From the NCBI RefSeq assembly GCF_943181405.1, contig NZ_CALPBY010000001.1, positions 992,001-1,056,000 on the forward strand: DNA of 64,000 bases, in the 5' to 3' direction. The stretch comes from Cellulosimicrobium sp. Marseille-Q4280. GTDB taxonomy: Bacteria > Actinomycetota > Actinomycetes > Actinomycetales > Cellulomonadaceae. The notes under the pieces are model-generated. The model did not search any database and was not told the origin of the DNA. It worked only from the letters and a program-made list of their open reading frames with translations. This document shows, piece after piece, positions 51,186 through 59,701 of this stretch; position 1 is the stretch's first letter, and each line of letters opens with the position of its first letter. The position numbers were made by a program, and so were the translations under genes.

Positions 51186-52901
51186 TCACTGGTAGCTGAC
51201 GAAATCCGGCGTCGGCCGGACCGCCCACGTCTGCTCGGGCGTCAGCATCGGCGCGTCCTCGTCGTAGAAGTTCTTCCACCCCCAGAACACCCCGGCCGGC
51301 GCGTCCCGGTGCAGGTTCGCCCACGTCGCGGCCTTCGCCTCCTGACCGCCCTGGCCGTCGGCGTGGATCACGGTCGCGAGCTCGGGATGGGTGGTGTCGA
51401 GCCGTTCGCGCTCGCTGATCATCGAGAGCCGGAACTGGTGCAGCAGGAAGATCTTCTGCGGCAGGTCGCGCTCGCGGACCAGGGAGGCGAGGTAGTCGCC
51501 CACGGCGTTCACCTCGTCGACTCCCACCGAGCCGATCTGCGCGAGGTGCACCTGGTCCGGGCCGAGCCGCCACTCCGGGTCGAGCGCGACGCCGACGTGC
51601 GGCTCGACGACCAGGTCCTCGTACGCCCGGACCTGCGTGAGGAAGTCGGTGCGGCCGGGCTGGAAGTCCAGCACGACGTAGACGCCCGCGTCGCGCGCCG
51701 CCTCGACGTAGGGCCGGGCGAGGTCGGCCGACCGCTCGTTCGAGTAGTTGCCGTCGCTCCCCGCCGAGCCGGACGCGACGGTCGTGATGATCTCGAGCGT
51801 CGGCACGACGGGCTCGCCCGTCAGCGCCTCGTACTGCGCCGCGTGCTCCTGCGCGCGGGCGATCGTGGCGGGCACGTCCTGCTCGCCGAGCACGCCGAGC
51901 ACGGGAGCGCCGGGCGACCCGTACAGCGCGACGTAGCGCTTGCCGGGCAGCGCGATCTGTCCGCCACCGGGCAGCTCGACGCCCGTCGCAGCCGTCTCGA
52001 CGCGCCACGTGAGGTCCTCGGCGGTGCCGAACGACGGGCCGAGCCCCACGGTGCCCGACGTCGCACCGTCGGCCTGGGCGTCGTGCACGCCCTCGACCGT
52101 AGCGGACGTCGCGCGCGGGTCCCCGCCCGGCACGTCGAGAACCGTGGCGCCCGACGCGCGGGCGGTCGCCCCGGCCACGGCGCTCGCCGGGGTCGTGGTC
52201 CGGTCGGTCAGCGCGAGGGTGCCCGCCGACGTCTCGGGCTCGCCCGTCGCGGGCAGGTCGGCCAGCGCCGCGTCGAGCGCCGCAGCGTCCGGCTCGCCGT
52301 CGGGCGCGACGGCCGCGGGGTCGACCGTCACCGTCACGACGTCGTCGAGACCCGGGACGGCGCGCGTTCCGGCGTCCGACGGCGTGGCGTCCGGTGCGTC
52401 CGCCCCGCCCGTCTCCGTGCCGGGGGCCGGTCCGGCCTCGACGAGCGCCAACCCCTCGACGCCCAGGCGTCGCAGCTCCTCCGAGACATCCTCCCCACCG
52501 TCGCCGTCGCTCACGACGAGCACCGGGCCCGCGACGGACTCCGCCGCGGCGCCGGCCACGGCGAGCGTCGCCGCGTCGGCGGCCGACGCGGTCGGCACGA
52601 GCACGGCGAGCGGCGCGGCCTCGAAGAACGTGCGGCTCGCCGAGAGCGTCAGCCCGGCCGGGTCCTGCTCCGGCAGCGTCGCCACCCCCTCGACCGTCGC
52701 GGCCCGCGCCGACGGTGCCGTCGGCTCCTCCGTCGTCATGCCGCTGCCGTTCGGGGTCGGGTCGGAGGGCGAGCCGCCCGTGCAGGCCGCGAGCCCCGTC
52801 CCCACGGCGAGGACGGCCGCGAGGGCGAGCACGCGCCGTCGGGCACGGGTGCGGGCGGACCCGGCAGGGTCCCGGACGGGGTGGGTGCGGGGAACGGTCA
52901 T
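51186..52901 (-). CDS. Lipoprotein with CWB2-like and TIM-barrel-like domains
   Basis: A 571-residue lipoprotein. Lipobox TGLAAC (Cys40). Residues about 83-160 resemble a cell-wall-binding-2 repeat (LTLSASRTFFEAAPLAVLVP, then AGPVLVVSDG). A second, weaker such unit spans about 190-290. From about 320 on comes a barrel-like domain: KRYVALYGSPGAPVLGVLG, YVEAARDAGVYVVLDFQPGR, VGVALDPEWRLGPDQVHLAQ and IFLLHQFRLSMI, with acidic residues at strand ends as in glycoside hydrolase-type barrels. A paralogue lies at 54584 on the other side of the GH20 gene. I do not recognise a named family; a wall-associated glycan enzyme is a guess. Confidence 0.75.
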   Translation of the reverse strand: MTVPRTHPVRDPAGSARTRARRRVLALAAVLAVGTGLAACTGGSPSDPTPNGSGMTTEEPTAPSARAATVEGVATLPEQDPAGLTLSASRTFFEAAPLAVLVPTASAADAATLAVAGAAAESVAGPVLVVSDGDGGEDVSEELRRLGVEGLALVEAGPAPGTETGGADAPDATPSDAGTRAVPGLDDVVTVTVDPAAVAPDGEPDAAALDAALADLPATGEPETSAGTLALTDRTTTPASAVAGATARASGATVLDVPGGDPRATSATVEGVHDAQADGATSGTVGLGPSFGTAEDLTWRVETAATGVELPGGGQIALPGKRYVALYGSPGAPVLGVLGEQDVPATIARAQEHAAQYEALTGEPVVPTLEIITTVASGSAGSDGNYSNERSADLARPYVEAARDAGVYVVLDFQPGRTDFLTQVRAYEDLVVEPHVGVALDPEWRLGPDQVHLAQIGSVGVDEVNAVGDYLASLVRERDLPQKIFLLHQFRLSMISERERLDTTHPELATVIHADGQGGQEAKAATWANLHRDAPAGVFWGWKNFYDEDAPMLTPEQTWAVRPTPDFVSYQ

Positions 52902-52986
52902 CCGATCGATCGTCGCAACGTGCCGCGCGCCGCGCGACCTCAGCGAGCGATCTCGGCGGTGTCGTCGGTCACCCCGCGAGGCAGCC

Positions 52987-54468
52987 TCACCAGTCGACCT
53001 GCGGCGTGGGGTGGAACGCGCGGCCGTCGCGTCGCCACGCGGCCGCCTCGACCGCGACGCGACGGCGGAAGTCCTCCCAGTCCTTGCGCTCGGGCGTCGT
53101 CCACGCGACCTCGGCCACCGCGGACAGGCGCGGCAGGAGCATCGTGAACAGGTCGTCGGTCGTGACGATCCGTTCCGTCCACACGGCGCCCTCGACGCCC
53201 TCGATCGACGACGGCGGCAGGCCCTCGACGACGCCCTCGGGCTCCCAGTCGTAGGAGTCGCGCAGCTCGACGAGCCCGGCCCACTCCTGGCCGAGCGGGA
53301 AGTCCGCGGTGTACTTCATGTCGAGGTAGACCTTGTTCGCCGGGGACAGCAGGACGCGCGCGCCGGCCCGTGCGGCGTCGGCCAGGTAGGTCAGGTCGGC
53401 CTTGTGGGTGTCCCAGTACTGGACGATCGTCCCGGGCCGCAGCGGGGCCTTCGCCGCCTCCTGCCACGCGACCGGTGTCTTGCCGGCCTCGCGGATGATC
53501 CGCTCGCACAGCTCGACGAACCGCGCGTACTCGTCGGGCTCCATCGTCAGCACCTCGTCGCCGCCGAAGTGCACGTGCTCGCCGTCGGTCACGTGCGCCA
53601 GGTCGGTGAAGACGTCGCGCAGGAAGGGCTCGGTCGCCGGGAGGTCGAACGTGAGCCGCGAGAAGCCGACCTCGATGCCGGTGTACGCGTCGGTGGGCAC
53701 GCCGTCGGGCCGCAGGTCCCCATACACGTGCGTCGCGGCGTTGATGTGCCCGGGCACGTCGATCTCGGGCACGACGCGCACGAAGCGCTCCGCCGCGTAG
53801 TCCTGCAGCGCCCGGAAGTCGGCGAGCGACAGGTGACCGCCCTTCCCGCCCGAGCAGTCGCCGTCGGACGAGAGCTTCGCGAGCTCGGGGCGCGACGGCG
53901 ACTCGATCCGCCAGCCCTGGTCGTCGGTGAGGTGCAGGTGCAGCACGTTGAGCTTGTACGCGCTCAGCACGTCGACGACGGCGCGCAGCGCCTCCGGGCC
54001 GGAGAAGTGGCGCGCGACGTCCACCGACAGCCCGCGCCACGGGTAGCGGGGCGCGTCGACCACGACGACGAACGGCAGCCGCGCCGTCGGCTCACCACCG
54101 CCGGACGCCGGGACGGGCTCGACGAGCTGGCGCAGGGTCTGCGCGGCGTGCAGCAGCCCGGCGGCGTCCGGGGCGGAGAGCGTCGCACCGTCGGCGTCGA
54201 CGACGAGCGAGTAGCGCTCGTCGCTCGTGGACCCGTCGGGTCCCGCCGAGGGGTCGACGCGCAGCTGGACGGGCAGGTCGGCGGGCGGGCCGACGTCCGG
54301 CTTCCCGGCGCCCGCGGGAAGGGTCGCCTCCAGGAGCCGGGTGACGAGGTCCTCGAGCCTCGCAGCCGCGTGCTCGTCGAGGCCGTGCGCTCGCACGGTG
54401 ACGCCGGTCAGGGACACATGACCGCCGGCGTGGCGGACGTCCAGGGGCTGCGGGATGAGCGAGACCAT
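52987..54468 (-). CDS. Beta-N-acetylhexosaminidase (GH20), cytoplasmic
   Basis: A 493-residue GH20 enzyme releasing GlcNAc/GalNAc from non-reducing ends. An N-terminal GH20b alpha/beta domain (about 1-135) is followed by the barrel: YPWRGLSVDVARHF, LHLHLTDDQGWRIE, VVPEIDVPGHINA and the catalytic pair Asp304-Glu305 in HFGGDEVLTMEPDEY; VQYWDTH and ANKVYLDMKY line the site. No signal peptide, so it acts on imported chito-oligosaccharides. ATG 54468 has GAGG upstream. A palindrome, CGAATCGATTCG, lies 42 bases upstream. Flanked by two paralogous lipoprotein genes. Confidence 0.93.
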   Translation of the reverse strand: MVSLIPQPLDVRHAGGHVSLTGVTVRAHGLDEHAAARLEDLVTRLLEATLPAGAGKPDVGPPADLPVQLRVDPSAGPDGSTSDERYSLVVDADGATLSAPDAAGLLHAAQTLRQLVEPVPASGGGEPTARLPFVVVVDAPRYPWRGLSVDVARHFSGPEALRAVVDVLSAYKLNVLHLHLTDDQGWRIESPSRPELAKLSSDGDCSGGKGGHLSLADFRALQDYAAERFVRVVPEIDVPGHINAATHVYGDLRPDGVPTDAYTGIEVGFSRLTFDLPATEPFLRDVFTDLAHVTDGEHVHFGGDEVLTMEPDEYARFVELCERIIREAGKTPVAWQEAAKAPLRPGTIVQYWDTHKADLTYLADAARAGARVLLSPANKVYLDMKYTADFPLGQEWAGLVELRDSYDWEPEGVVEGLPPSSIEGVEGAVWTERIVTTDDLFTMLLPRLSAVAEVAWTTPERKDWEDFRRRVAVEAAAWRRDGRAFHPTPQVDW

Positions 54469-54509
54469 CGGAACCTCGTTGTCGTGGGCTTGGTCGTACG
54501 GCGGCCGAT

Positions 54510-54521
54510 CGAATCGATTCG
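54510..54521. promoter_or_regulatory. Palindromic operator candidate upstream of GH20
   Basis: CGAATCGATTCG is a perfect 12-bp palindrome with a central CG-type core like LacI-family sites. It is 42 bases before the GH20 ATG. Binding protein unknown. Confidence 0.45.
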
Positions 54522-54583
54522 GCATTTGTGAGGAGCACACCGTAACCCGCGTCCGGCCACCGGGCCAAGAGCCCTTGCCCGGC

Positions 54584-56194
54584 CTACGGAGCCGCGGCCA
54601 CGTACCGCGGGGCGGGCTCGAGCGCCAGCACGCCCGCGACGTCGAGGGCCGGGTCGGACGAGCCCGTCGTCCACCCGGGGACCGCGTCCGTCGGCGATCC
54701 CGACACCACGCCGTCCCACGCGTCGACCCGTCGCTCGTAGCCGCCCGAGGCGATCGACTGCACGACGACCGCGAGCTCGCCTGCCCCGGCGTCGAGGTCC
54801 GCGAGGCCGCGGACCGCGTCGGCGGCCGGCGTCTGCACCACGAGCAGCTTCTGCGGGAGCGCGCCGGAGCGCACCGTCTCGCCCAGCAGGACCGCGACCG
54901 CCTCGACCTCGGCCGCGTCGACGGTGCCGGACCGGACCGCACCCCTGCGCGCGGACACGTCGAGAGCGACCCCGACCCCGGGGAGCGCGAGCAGACCGGC
55001 GTACTCCGCGACCTGCTCGTCGAAGGTCGCGCGCCCCGGCTCGAAGGAGAGGACGACGTGCACGCCGGCGGCGGCGGCCGCGTCGACGAACGGCCGGAGC
55101 TCGTCCGCCGGCACCTCGGTCGAGTAGTCGCCGTCCGTCCCGGCGCTCGACGACGACCGGGTCGCCCGGACCTCGACGACGGGGACCGCGGGGCCGCCGC
55201 TCTCCGCCGCGAAGGCGTCCGCCGCAGTGCGTGCGTCCGCGAGCGCCTCGGCGGCGTCCTCGGCGTCGACCGCCTCGAGCCGCGAGGTGACCGCGTCCGC
55301 CCCGACCGCCACGTACCGCGCGTCCCCGGCGAGCACGAGCTGCGTCCCGGACGGCAGCAGGACCCCGGACTCCGCTGCCCGCACGCGCCAGCCCAGCTCC
55401 TGCGACGTGCCGAACTCCGCACCGATCCCGACGACGGCGAGCGCCTTCGCCTGGGAGATCGTCTCCACGACCGAGGCATCGGCGCGCGGGTCACCACCGG
55501 CGACCTCCACGGGGAGCGCTCCCGCTGCGCGAGCCGTGGCGACGGCCGCGACCTGCGCCTCGCCGGGCTGCGAGAGGACCAGCACCTCCGTGAGCACGTC
55601 GGCCTCGCCCCGGGCAGGCAGCGCGTCCTGCAGGTCCTCGAGGTCCCGTGGGTCGATCTCCCCCTCGGGCGTCAGGGCGTCGACGTCGAGGCGCACGCTC
55701 GTCACGTCGTCGAGACCTTCCAGGGCCTCGGAGCCGTCGTCGCTCGCGTCCGCCCCGCCGCTCTGCGCACCGCCCGGCGGGACCGGGTCCTCGGCGACCT
55801 CGACGACCGCGACGGCGCCGAGGCGGTCGAGCTCGGTCCGCACGCCGCCGTCCGAGATCCCGCCGCCCACGAGGAGGACCGGTGCCGTGAGCGGTGCGGC
55901 GACGGCCGCTGCGGTCGCCTGGGCAGCGACGTCGCCCGCGGCCGCGAGCACGACGACCGGCGCGGCGTCGAAGAAGGTCTGGCTGGCCGTGAGGGCGAGC
56001 TCCGCCGGGTCTGCGGAGCCCAGCACGAGCACGCTGTCCGCCGGCTCCGCCGCGCGGGCGACCTGCGTCGGCGCGGGCGAGGCACCCTCGGCACCTGCAG
56101 GCTCCGCGGCGCACCCGGACAGCGCCGGGACGACCGCCACCGAGAACGTGGCAGACGCGGCGAGCGTGACGAATCGGACCTTCCGTGGGTTCAC
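54584..56194 (-). CDS. Lipoprotein paralogue with CWB2-like and barrel-like domains
   Basis: A 536-residue lipoprotein (lipobox ALSGC, Cys28) with the same layout as the protein at 51186: CWB2-like unit (LALTASQTFFDAAPVVVLAA, then TAPVLLVGGG), a second unit, then a barrel-like domain with ARYVAVGADAVTSRLEAVDA and HVVLSFEPGRATF. In this copy the acidic strand end LDFQPG reads LSFEPG and ALDPEWRL reads ALDVSARR, so a catalytic role, if any, may be lost. GTG 56194 gives a clean signal peptide; the longer upstream frame is not conserved. Function unknown. Confidence 0.72.
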   Translation of the reverse strand: MNPRKVRFVTLAASATFSVAVVPALSGCAAEPAGAEGASPAPTQVARAAEPADSVLVLGSADPAELALTASQTFFDAAPVVVLAAAGDVAAQATAAAVAAPLTAPVLLVGGGISDGGVRTELDRLGAVAVVEVAEDPVPPGGAQSGGADASDDGSEALEGLDDVTSVRLDVDALTPEGEIDPRDLEDLQDALPARGEADVLTEVLVLSQPGEAQVAAVATARAAGALPVEVAGGDPRADASVVETISQAKALAVVGIGAEFGTSQELGWRVRAAESGVLLPSGTQLVLAGDARYVAVGADAVTSRLEAVDAEDAAEALADARTAADAFAAESGGPAVPVVEVRATRSSSSAGTDGDYSTEVPADELRPFVDAAAAAGVHVVLSFEPGRATFDEQVAEYAGLLALPGVGVALDVSARRGAVRSGTVDAAEVEAVAVLLGETVRSGALPQKLLVVQTPAADAVRGLADLDAGAGELAVVVQSIASGGYERRVDAWDGVVSGSPTDAVPGWTTGSSDPALDVAGVLALEPAPRYVAAAP

Positions 56195-56349
56195 GTCCCC
56201 ATCATCGCGTACGCCCGGGAGCCGATCGACCCGGCACGTGACGAAGTGGTGAAGAGCGGACCGTGACACACCTGGCCAGGACCTGGCGGCGGCGTGTCGT
56301 ACCAGGGCATACTGGCCGCGCCGTGCCCACGAACCGAGGAGCGACTTCC

Positions 56350-56853
56350 ATGTCCACCCCCGACCAGCCCCAGCAGCCGCAGGAGCCGAACCCGTCCGGA
56401 CCGCCGTCCTTCGGCGGACCGCAGCAGGGCGGCTCCCCGCAGTACGGGGCGTCGACGCCGCAGGGCGGAGCTCCGCAGTACGGGGCACCCCAGGCGCCCC
56501 AGTACGGCGCACCCCAGGCCCCGCAGTACGGCGAGTCGACGCCGGGCTACTCCGCTCCCGCGCAGAACCCGGGCAAGACGCTCGGGATCGTCGGCTTCGT
56601 CCTGTCGTTCCTCGGCTGCCTGTCGATCGTCGGCATCATCCTGAGCATCGTCGCGCTGAACAAGTCCAAGAAGGCCGGCTACGGCAACGGCCTGGCGATC
56701 GCCGGCATCATCATCGGTGTCCTGGTGCTCATCGGCACGATCATCGGTGGTTGGGTCTTCTGGCAGGGTGTCCAGATCCTCAACGAGGCCTGCGTCGGCG
56801 TCCCGTCCGGCGAGACGGTGGTCTACGAGGGTGTCAACGTCACCTGCCCGTGA
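56350..56853 (+). CDS. DUF4190-type small membrane protein
   Basis: A 167-residue protein. The first 75 residues are Gln/Pro/Gly/Tyr-rich with repeated (A)PQYG units, a low-complexity tail common in actinobacterial membrane proteins. Then two membrane helices (about 79-100 and 115-140) of the DUF4190 type (LGIVGFVLSFLGCLSIVGII, then GLAIAGIIIGVLVLIG), and a short outside C-terminus with two cysteines. ATG 56350 has GAGGAG upstream; a CATACT -10-like word is at about 56308. Function unknown. Confidence 0.78.
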   Translation: MSTPDQPQQPQEPNPSGPPSFGGPQQGGSPQYGASTPQGGAPQYGAPQAPQYGAPQAPQYGESTPGYSAPAQNPGKTLGIVGFVLSFLGCLSIVGIILSIVALNKSKKAGYGNGLAIAGIIIGVLVLIGTIIGGWVFWQGVQILNEACVGVPSGETVVYEGVNVTCP

Positions 56854-56867
56854 CACCGACCTTCCCG

Positions 56868-56911
56868 GAGCCCGGGGTCGCGACCACCACGGTGGTCGCG
56901 GCCCCGGGCTC
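56868..56911 (+). terminator. Strong intrinsic terminator
   Basis: GAGCCCGGGG-t-CGCGACCACC-ac-GGTGGTCGCG-g-CCCCGGGCTC: 20 base pairs with one mismatch and a 2-base loop, followed by TTT, 15 bases past the stop at 56853. Confidence 0.9.
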
Positions 56912-56988
56912 TTTCGTCCGACGACGAGAGGCGCCGCCGCTCACCGCCCGCGACCTGCCCGACCGCCTCTTCCGAGACCCCTCCCCTG

Positions 56989-57300
56989 GACGAGTCGTTC
57001 GAGTCCGGCGTAGCCGACACGCTCGCCCTGGTCGCCACCGAGGAGGTCGCCGACCCGTGGTGTCGGCGCCTGATCGTCGACACCACCGTTCTCATCGGCA
57101 TCGAGCGCGGCCACGGCTGCGATGCGGCGAGCGTCGCTCCCGCCGCCAAGACCGGACTCCTGATCCGACCCGCGACAGCAGGGCCCGCTTCGACGCCCCG
57201 CCCGGTGTCCGACTCGCCTGACCTGCCCGCGCTGCGCACCACGCCGCCCTCCGTCGAGCACCGGCAGGTCGTGCACAGGGATGTCCAGCGACAACGACGA
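56989..57300 (+). pseudogene. Decayed PIN-domain (VapC-like) toxin remnant
   Basis: In the frame of base 57067 the translation reads RRLIVDTTVLIGIERG (57067-57111), the classic N-terminal PIN-domain block with the first metal Asp. It is preceded in the same frame by an acidic antitoxin-like stretch (ESFESGVADTLALVATEEVA) and has no start codon at the expected place. Downstream the family pattern drifts: a PPGVRLA-like block appears in another frame and is followed at once by a stop. This suggests a vapBC pair lost by frameshifts, lying beside tRNA-Ala. The remaining intergenic bases hold no gene. Confidence 0.4.
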
Positions 57301-57329
57301 AGGCCGGAACCGTTGCGGTTCCGGCCTTC
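57299..57329 (-). terminator. Terminator of tRNA-Ala
   Basis: GAAGGCCGGAACCG-ttg-CGGTTCCGGCCTTC: a perfect 14-bp stem with 3-base loop, 6 bases past the tRNA 3' end. Confidence 0.8.
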
Positions 57330-57334
57330 TGCGG

Positions 57335-57407
57335 TGGAGCTAGGGGGATTCGAACCCCCGACCTTCTCATTGCGAACGAGACGCGCTACCAACTGCGCCA
57401 TAGCCCC
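57335..57407 (-). tRNA. tRNA-Ala(CGC)
   Basis: A 73-nt cloverleaf. Acceptor GGGGCTA/TAGCTCC includes the G3-U70 wobble that defines alanine tRNAs; D arm GCGC...GCGT region, anticodon stem TCTCG/TGAGA with loop TTCGCAA (anticodon CGC), T arm GGGGG-TTCGAAT-CCCCC, discriminator A. CCA is not encoded. Promoter and terminator flank it, so it is a single transcription unit. Confidence 0.94.
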
Positions 57408-57420
57408 TCGAGCGGTGTAC

Positions 57421-57451
57421 AGACTAACACCTGGGGGCCGTGGTCCTGCAA
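57421..57451 (-). promoter_or_regulatory. tRNA-Ala promoter
   Basis: Minus strand -35 TTGCAG (57451-57446) and -10 TAGTCT (57426-57421), 19-base spacer (18 if the -10 is read as TTAGTC), 13 bases before the mature 5' end. Confidence 0.5.
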
Positions 57452-57504
57452 ACCGGTGCCGACACGAAGCGCCCCCCACGGACAGGTGCCGGCCACCTGT
57501 CGGG

Positions 57505-58809
57505 CTACTGCCCCGCCGCGCGCCGGCGCGCGAGGATCTCGTCCAGGGCCAGCCCCAGCGTCTCGGTGCTCGGCTTCTGCGCGTCGCCCTCGGCACGCTC
57601 CGGGGCGGCGGTCCGCTCGGGCATCGGCACGGCGGCGGCGGTCCCCGCCGCAGCCGGACGGACCGCTGCGGGCGACGTCTCGTCCTCGGCCAGCGGAGCC
57701 GGCTCCCGCCGGGGCGCGGTGGGCTTCATCGTGTACGTCGGCCGTGGCACGGGGACCGGGTCCCAGGCACGCCCCGAGGGGACGCGGTCCTCGGTCTGCT
57801 CGGTCGTCTCGGCCGTCCCAGCAACGACGGTGGTCGGCACCTCGTCGCGCTTCTCCGGGCGCGCCGAGGAACCCTCCGCGGGGTCGTCGTCGGTGCGTGG
57901 GGTGCTCGAGCCGGCGCGCGACGTCCCGCGCCCCGAGCCGCCCGGGGTCGCGACGGTGGCCGCGGCGCTGTCCGCAGCGGCGGTCGCGCCGGCCCGCGCG
58001 AGGTCCTTCGCGGTGACGCGCGGGATCATCTGCGTGCTGAGCTGCGAGCCGTGCACGGCCCGTCCCGTCACTCGCGGACGGACGTTGCGGGGGGCGGCGG
58101 GGCTGCCGGCGACCGTGCCGCGCGCGGCACGGGCCTCCGCCCGTCGCTCGGCGAGCCACGCGGCGTCGGCCCGCTGCGCGGACAGCACGGCGCGCCGGCC
58201 GAGGACGAGGACCAGGGCCAGCAGCGCCGTCGGGACGACACCCGCCCACCACGCCACGAGGCCCAGGCCGACGACGACCCAGACGGCGACGCTGGCGAGC
58301 AGCAGGACGACGGTGAGCGCGAGCCGTCGACGCGCGGCGGCCGCGCGGCGTTCGAGGAGGGCGAGGCGGGACGTCGACGGACGCCCGACGTCCGGGACCG
58401 CACCCCGTGGGGATGACGCGCTGCCGCTGATCTCCATGGCGTCCTCCACCTCGTCGTGCGTCCGACCGTCCGACCGGTCCGATCGTGCCGTGCTCGTCGT
58501 GCTCGTCGTGCCCGCCGTGCCTTCGGTACCCGTCGTCCTCTGCGTGGCACCCGGTGCGGAGCCGAGCAGTGCCCGACCCCCGCCCGTCGGCGCCGCCGCG
58601 ACGGCGAGCGTCCCGTCGAGCGTCGGCACCAGCCGCTCGGGAGTGCCGAGGCCCCGCCCGGCGACGGACAGGACACGCAGCGCGCCCGAGAACCGGTCCT
58701 CCGTGCGCGCCTCCAGCAGCTGCTGGCGGTGCTGCACGCGGTGGGGTACGTAGTACCCCAGCCACAGCAGGACCACCGCGAGCGCGACGATCCCCGAGGC
58801 CGATTCCAC
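57505..58809 (-). CDS. sepX: Divisome protein SepX/GlpR
   Basis: A 434-residue membrane protein. One helix at the extreme N-terminus (SGIVALAVVLLWLGYYVPHR) is followed by the family signature HRQQLLEARTEDRFSGALRVL; a central pair of helices (about 165-205; LALTVVLLLASVAVWVVVGL) and a long disordered Pro/Ala/Thr-rich tail. This matches SepX of Streptomyces, called GlpR in Corynebacterium, a partner of the gephyrin-like protein Glp and of FtsZ in cell division. ATG 58809 starts the signature helix. The adjacent rimJ-like gene is the usual neighbour; a moeA/glp gene may lie beyond but is not seen here. Confidence 0.82.
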   Translation of the reverse strand: MESASGIVALAVVLLWLGYYVPHRVQHRQQLLEARTEDRFSGALRVLSVAGRGLGTPERLVPTLDGTLAVAAAPTGGGRALLGSAPGATQRTTGTEGTAGTTSTTSTARSDRSDGRTHDEVEDAMEISGSASSPRGAVPDVGRPSTSRLALLERRAAAARRRLALTVVLLLASVAVWVVVGLGLVAWWAGVVPTALLALVLVLGRRAVLSAQRADAAWLAERRAEARAARGTVAGSPAAPRNVRPRVTGRAVHGSQLSTQMIPRVTAKDLARAGATAAADSAAATVATPGGSGRGTSRAGSSTPRTDDDPAEGSSARPEKRDEVPTTVVAGTAETTEQTEDRVPSGRAWDPVPVPRPTYTMKPTAPRREPAPLAEDETSPAAVRPAAAGTAAAVPMPERTAAPERAEGDAQKPSTETLGLALDEILARRRAAGQ

Positions 58810-58926
58810 GTTCCGACGGTAGGCGAGGGCCTCGCACGCGTCCTGGACGCGCCCCGGCGTGTCGGGCGCCCGGCATCCGCGGCACGCCCGACGCCGTGTG
58901 TCCGACGCCGTGTGCCCGACGCCGCG

Positions 58927-59574
58927 TCAGCCGCCGGCGCGGCGCGTCGCCTGCCAGCGCGCCAGGAGTCCGTCCGGGACCTCCTCGGTCGTGATCGCGA
59001 ACGTGCGGTGGTCGCGCCAGGCGCCCTGGATGTGGAGGAACCGCTCGCGCAGCCCCTCGTCGCGCAGCCCGAGCTTCTCGACGACGCGCAGGCTCGGCCC
59101 GTTCTCCGGGCGGATGTTGATCTCGATCCGGTGCAGGCCGAGCACGGCGAAGCAGTAGTCGACCGACATGGCGACGGCGGTCGGGATGATCCCCCGGCCG
59201 GCGACGTGCTCGCTCACCCAGTAGCCCACGCTCGCCCCGCACAGGGAGCCGTAGGTGATCGAAGAGACCGTGAGCTGGCCGACGAGCTCGCCGTCGAACT
59301 CGACCGCGAAGGGCAACGACGAGCCGTTGCGTGCCTGCGAGGTGAGCGCACGGACGTACTCGCCGAACGTCGGCGGACCGCCGGGTCCGGGGCGTGGAGA
59401 GGTCGCCTCCCACTGCTCGAGCCACCCGGCGTTGCGGGCCCGCAGAGTCATCCAGTCGTGGGCATCACGCCGGCGCAGCGGGCGCAGCACCACGGACCCG
59501 TCGAGCGTGTCCTCGCGCAGCGTGACCGGCCAGGGCCTGGTGAGGGTCCACGCGCGCGCCGTCCTCCCGGTCAT
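58927..59574 (-). CDS. RimJ-like GNAT N-acetyltransferase
   Basis: A 215-residue GNAT enzyme. SVVLRPLRRRDAHDWMTLRA at the start, the acetyl-CoA loop GYWVSEHVAGRGIIPTAVAM, and LHRIEINIRPENGPSLRVVE, GLRDEGLRERFLHI are RimJ/RimL-type motifs. RimJ acetylates the N-terminus of ribosomal protein S5 in E. coli; the target here is unknown. ATG 59574. In actinobacteria this gene sits next to sepX/glpR, as here (117-base gap, same strand). Confidence 0.88.
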   Translation of the reverse strand: MTGRTARAWTLTRPWPVTLREDTLDGSVVLRPLRRRDAHDWMTLRARNAGWLEQWEATSPRPGPGGPPTFGEYVRALTSQARNGSSLPFAVEFDGELVGQLTVSSITYGSLCGASVGYWVSEHVAGRGIIPTAVAMSVDYCFAVLGLHRIEINIRPENGPSLRVVEKLGLRDEGLRERFLHIQGAWRDHRTFAITTEEVPDGLLARWQATRRAGG

Positions 59575-59701
59575 CGTGGCGTCCTTCGTGCGGCGTCCAT
59601 CCTCGGCCTTCCTCGCGCGTGCCGAAGCACGGACGACCCGGCCTCGCTGACAGGGTGTACCACGGTCGCGGCCGACGCCACCAGCCGCGACCGTGGCGCG
59701 G

